NCBI GenBank assembly: GCA_012026855.1
Contig: VEOV01000215.1
Span: forward strand, 1 to 7,426
Reading direction: 5' to 3'
DNA length: 7,426 nt
Source of the DNA: Geobacter sp.
GTDB lineage: Bacteria; Desulfobacterota; Desulfuromonadia; Geobacterales; DSM-12255
Both the position numbers and the translations under genes were made by a program. The notes under the pieces are model-generated. The model searched no databases. It saw nothing but the letters and a program-made list of their open reading frames with translations, and was not told the DNA's origin. How positions within the stretch are numbered: the stretch's first letter is position 1; each line of letters starts with the position of its first letter. Positions 6,015-7,426 of this stretch are shown in pieces.

Positions 6015-7024
6015 CCCTTGCTCCTTGCGGTCACTGCCATCGAGGCAGCTGTCATTATTGCAGCTGTCATGCTGGTGCAGCTTGCCATCCCTTTACCAGC
6101 CAGATCATAGGCCGTGCCATGGTCAACGGAAGTTCTGATTATCGGCAAACCGAGGGTAATGTTGACTCCATCTTCAAAATGCAGCAGCTTCAGCGGGATC
6201 AAACCCTGATCATGGTACATGCAGACCACGGCATCATAAGCGCCGCTGACGGCAAAATGGAAGAGGGTATCGGCAGAATGGGGCCCGGTCGCATCAACCC
6301 CTTTGGCTCTGGCTGCGGCGATGGCAGGAGCAATGACAAGCTGCTCCTGGTTGCCGAACATCCCCCCCTCGCCGGCATGGGGATTCAGCGAAAGAACGGC
6401 AATCCTCGGCTTGGGAGTAAAATAACGGGCCACATCCCTGTGGGTTGTCATAATGGTTGCCAGGACTTTATCGAACGTTACCAGCCGCGGCACATCCGCC
6501 AAAGCCTCGTGGATGGTCACCAGGGTCACCTTGAGCCGTGAGCCGGCCAGCATCATGACAAAATCGGCTGTATCGGTCAGTTCGGCCAGCAACTCCGTAT
6601 GACCAGGGTAATCGTGCCCGGCCAGGTTCATGGCTTTCTTGTTGATCGGGGCAGTGGCCATGGCCTGCACCCGGCCGGATGAGCAGAGTTCGGCTCCCTT
6701 GACAATGTAGCGGTACACGGCATCACCGGCAGCTGCCGCGGGATTGCCGTACTGCATGTCATCTGCCGATAACCGGGAGCACTCCAGCAGGCAGATTTCA
6801 TCAACAGCAGTCGCAACCGGCAGCTCATCACCAACAAGGAGTCTCAACCGCTGCCCGGTCCCGGCAAGGGCAATTGCCCGCTCCATGCAGCTCCGGTCAC
6901 CGATGACGAACGGTGTGGCAGCCGCCTGCACAGCCCCATCAGCCAGGGCGGCCGCGATGATCTCCGGGCCGATGCCGCACGGGTCACCCATGGTAATGGC
7001 TATGAGCGGTTTACTCCTGTCGAT
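6011..7024 (-). CDS. pdxA: 4-hydroxythreonine-4-phosphate dehydrogenase (start uncertain; first ATG is at 6991)
   Basis: PdxA oxidises 4-phosphohydroxy-L-threonine in the DXP-dependent vitamin B6 (pyridoxal phosphate) pathway, in the cytoplasm. Numbered from the ATG at 6991, conserved features include MGDPCGIGPE, HTELLAE (His131/Thr132), metal ligands His161, His205 (LNPHAGEGG) and His260 (MYHDQG), and the NITLGLPIIRTSVDHGTA block. Their spacing matches E. coli PdxA. The start is odd. The codons just upstream of the ATG read KPLIAIT, the family's conserved first beta-strand, yet no ATG, GTG or TTG precedes them before an in-frame TAG. AAGGAG at 7032-7037 sits seven bases before an ATC (7022-7024), and CAGGAG at 7014-7019 sits ten bases before an ATA (7001-7003). 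I extend to the ATC as the best-placed candidate. Either a rare start codon is used, or the gene begins at 6991 without its first strand, or a base is wrong. It is first gene of the operon with gacA and mtgA. Confidence 0.88.
   Translation of the reverse strand: MDRSKPLIAITMGDPCGIGPEIIAAALADGAVQAAATPFVIGDRSCMERAIALAGTGQRLRLLVGDELPVATAVDEICLLECSRLSADDMQYGNPAAAAGDAVYRYIVKGAELCSSGRVQAMATAPINKKAMNLAGHDYPGHTELLAELTDTADFVMMLAGSRLKVTLVTIHEALADVPRLVTFDKVLATIMTTHRDVARYFTPKPRIAVLSLNPHAGEGGMFGNQEQLVIAPAIAAARAKGVDATGPHSADTLFHFAVSGAYDAVVCMYHDQGLIPLKLLHFEDGVNITLGLPIIRTSVDHGTAYDLAGKGMASCTSMTAAIMTAASMAVTARSKG
6045..6070. repeat. 15-base tandem duplication in the pdxA 3' end
   Basis: The 11-mer GCAGCTGTCAT occurs at 6045-6055 and 6060-6070, a period of 15 bases. 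It encodes two in-frame copies of MTAA plus one residue near the PdxA C-terminus. This looks like a small in-frame slippage duplication in the last helix, outside the catalytic core. Confidence 0.55.
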
Positions 7025-7157
7025 TGCCGAACTCCTTCGAAAAATTTTCGGCTAATTTCTCACAACCGGAGATCAAAATCACGATTTTTCTGTCAAATAA
7101 CGCCAGGCTGTCTGAAATTGCCTTGCATCCGGATCACCCTTTCCAGGAAAATAATAC
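7025..7157. other. upstream region of the pdxA operon
   Basis: This stretch must contain the pdxA promoter if the operon starts here. A perfect TTGACA hexamer occurs on the minus strand at 7091-7096, but no acceptable -10 lies 16-18 bases downstream. A short minus-strand open frame ends at 7011 but has no convincing start. I see no other structure. Confidence 0.4.
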
Positions 7158-7186
7158 TTGACACCAATTACGCATTTGCATTAAAA
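7158..7186 (+). promoter_or_regulatory. probable promoter for the right-hand riboswitch pair
   Basis: A perfect -35 hexamer TTGACA (7158-7163) is followed after 17 bases by TTAAAA (7181-7186), a weak -10 with three of six matches. The predicted start near 7193 lies about 28 bases upstream of the first aptamer. Position relative to the aptamer is the main support. Confidence 0.5.
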
Positions 7187-7220
7187 GACCACCAACATAA
7201 ATTAAAACATGTAGCCTGAT

Positions 7221-7296
7221 ACACGACAATACTAAACCATCCGTGAGGATGGGGCGGAAAGCCCACAGGGTCTTAACGAGACAGCCGGGTTGCCGA
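7221..7296 (+). promoter_or_regulatory. GEMM-I-type riboswitch, cGAMP-sensing class (first of a tandem pair)
   Basis: All parts are present: an AAUACUAAACC entry, a P2 hairpin closed by a GUGA tetraloop, the joining segment GGGGCGGAAAGCC, a P3 hairpin GUCU/AGAC, and the closing GCCGGGUUGCC. The position equivalent to Vc2 G20 is A (base 7231), again with the swapped C-G neighbour pair. This is the Geobacter cGAMP-binding variant. The element is nearly identical to the minus-strand copy at 2751-2826. It faces rightward, towards a gene beyond the window, and its 3' end is shared with the terminator that follows. Confidence 0.92.
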
Positions 7297-7330
7297 ATTA
7301 TCGCAAAGATATTCCGCAACCCGGCTTTTT
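7284..7330 (+). terminator. strong intrinsic terminator overlapping the first tandem riboswitch
   Basis: GCCGGGTTGC (7284-7293) and GCAACCCGGC (7316-7325) form ten perfect pairs. After one C-C mismatch the stem continues with GAAT/ATTC, and five T residues follow (7326-7330), then ATTTT. The 5' arm is the aptamer's 3' end, so ligand binding should block the terminator. This stem has no G-U pairs, unlike the terminator of the left-hand switch. Confidence 0.9.
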
Positions 7331-7368
7331 ATTTTCCGGACCCTGGAATACTGCTGCAGCAATACGAT

Positions 7369-7426
7369 ACACGACAATACTAACCCATCCGCGAGGGTGG
7401 GGCGGAAAGCCCACAGGGTCTTAATG
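7369..7426 (+). promoter_or_regulatory. second tandem GEMM-I-type riboswitch, cGAMP-sensing class (cut by right edge)
   Basis: The entry segment, P2 hairpin (GCGA tetraloop), GGGGCGGAAAGCC joining segment and start of P3 are present before the sequence ends. The G20-equivalent is again A (base 7379). It differs from its neighbour by one base before P2 (AACCC in place of AAACC) and in P2 itself. No separate promoter is visible between the two aptamers, so transcription probably has to pass the first terminator to reach it. The 3' half and any second terminator lie outside the window. Confidence 0.85.

Noticed and set aside
7011..7082. Minus-strand GTG-initiated 23-codon open frame ending just inside pdxA
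   Set aside because: It has no Shine-Dalgarno, is very short and shows no recognisable motif. It may be the remains of an upstream gene but cannot be supported.
2751..7296. Inverted near-identical elements as ends of a transposon or integron-like unit
   Set aside because: The similarity is confined to the conserved riboswitch core and terminator arm. There is no transposase, no target-site duplication, and the segment holds housekeeping genes.
7221..7426. Direct repeat with 148-base offset as the start of a CRISPR array or satellite repeat
   Set aside because: The repeated unit has full riboswitch structure with compensating P2 changes and a terminator, which explains the repetition.

Overview
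The window looks like a chromosomal segment from Geobacter or a close relative (Desulfuromonadia). The evidence is a gene pair encoding multiheme c-type lipoproteins next to an outer-membrane beta-barrel, several GEMM-I-type riboswitches carrying the sequence variation typical of Geobacter, and a GAF-GGDEF protein with the substitution that marks 3',3'-cGAMP (cyclic AMP-GMP) synthases. Base composition is moderate, and every gene has a normal Shine-Dalgarno sequence except pdxA, whose start is odd.

Region 1 (1-2880, minus strand). A cGAMP-type riboswitch with its own promoter and an overlapping intrinsic terminator leads into three tightly packed genes: a beta-barrel porin (1309-2589), a pentaheme lipoprotein (839-1312, ATGA overlap) and a long multiheme lipoprotein (829 to beyond base 1). 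The long cytochrome is open through the left edge. Together they have the layout of a porin-cytochrome conduit, which moves electrons across the outer membrane to extracellular acceptors.

Region 2 (2976-3980, plus strand). A PP-loop ATPase related to the tRNA thiolation enzymes ThiI and MnmA, with a probable NFACT-R RNA-binding tail. It is divergent from the conduit and overlaps the next operon convergently by 11 bases.

Region 3 (3970 to about 7024, minus strand). Three genes joined by two ATGA overlaps: pdxA (vitamin B6 synthesis), the GAF-GGDEF nucleotide cyclase (gacA-like), and mtgA (peptidoglycan glycosyltransferase). The cyclase has Ser where guanine-specific diguanylate cyclases have Asp, the known signature of hybrid promiscuous (Hypr) GGDEF enzymes.

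Region 4 (7025-7426, plus strand). There is no convincing gene here. The region holds a promoter-like sequence, a complete cGAMP-type riboswitch with a very strong terminator, and a second near-identical aptamer 148 bases further on that is cut by the window edge. The gene they control lies beyond the right edge.

How it fits together: the probable cGAMP synthase sits between outward-facing cGAMP-type riboswitches. One controls an extracellular electron-transfer conduit to the left. A tandem pair controls an unseen target to the right. Signal maker and signal readers thus lie within about 5 kb. The individual components have described relatives in Geobacter. The tandem switch, the local pairing of maker and readers, the odd pdxA start and the unusual heme-motif spacing are the parts most worth following up.
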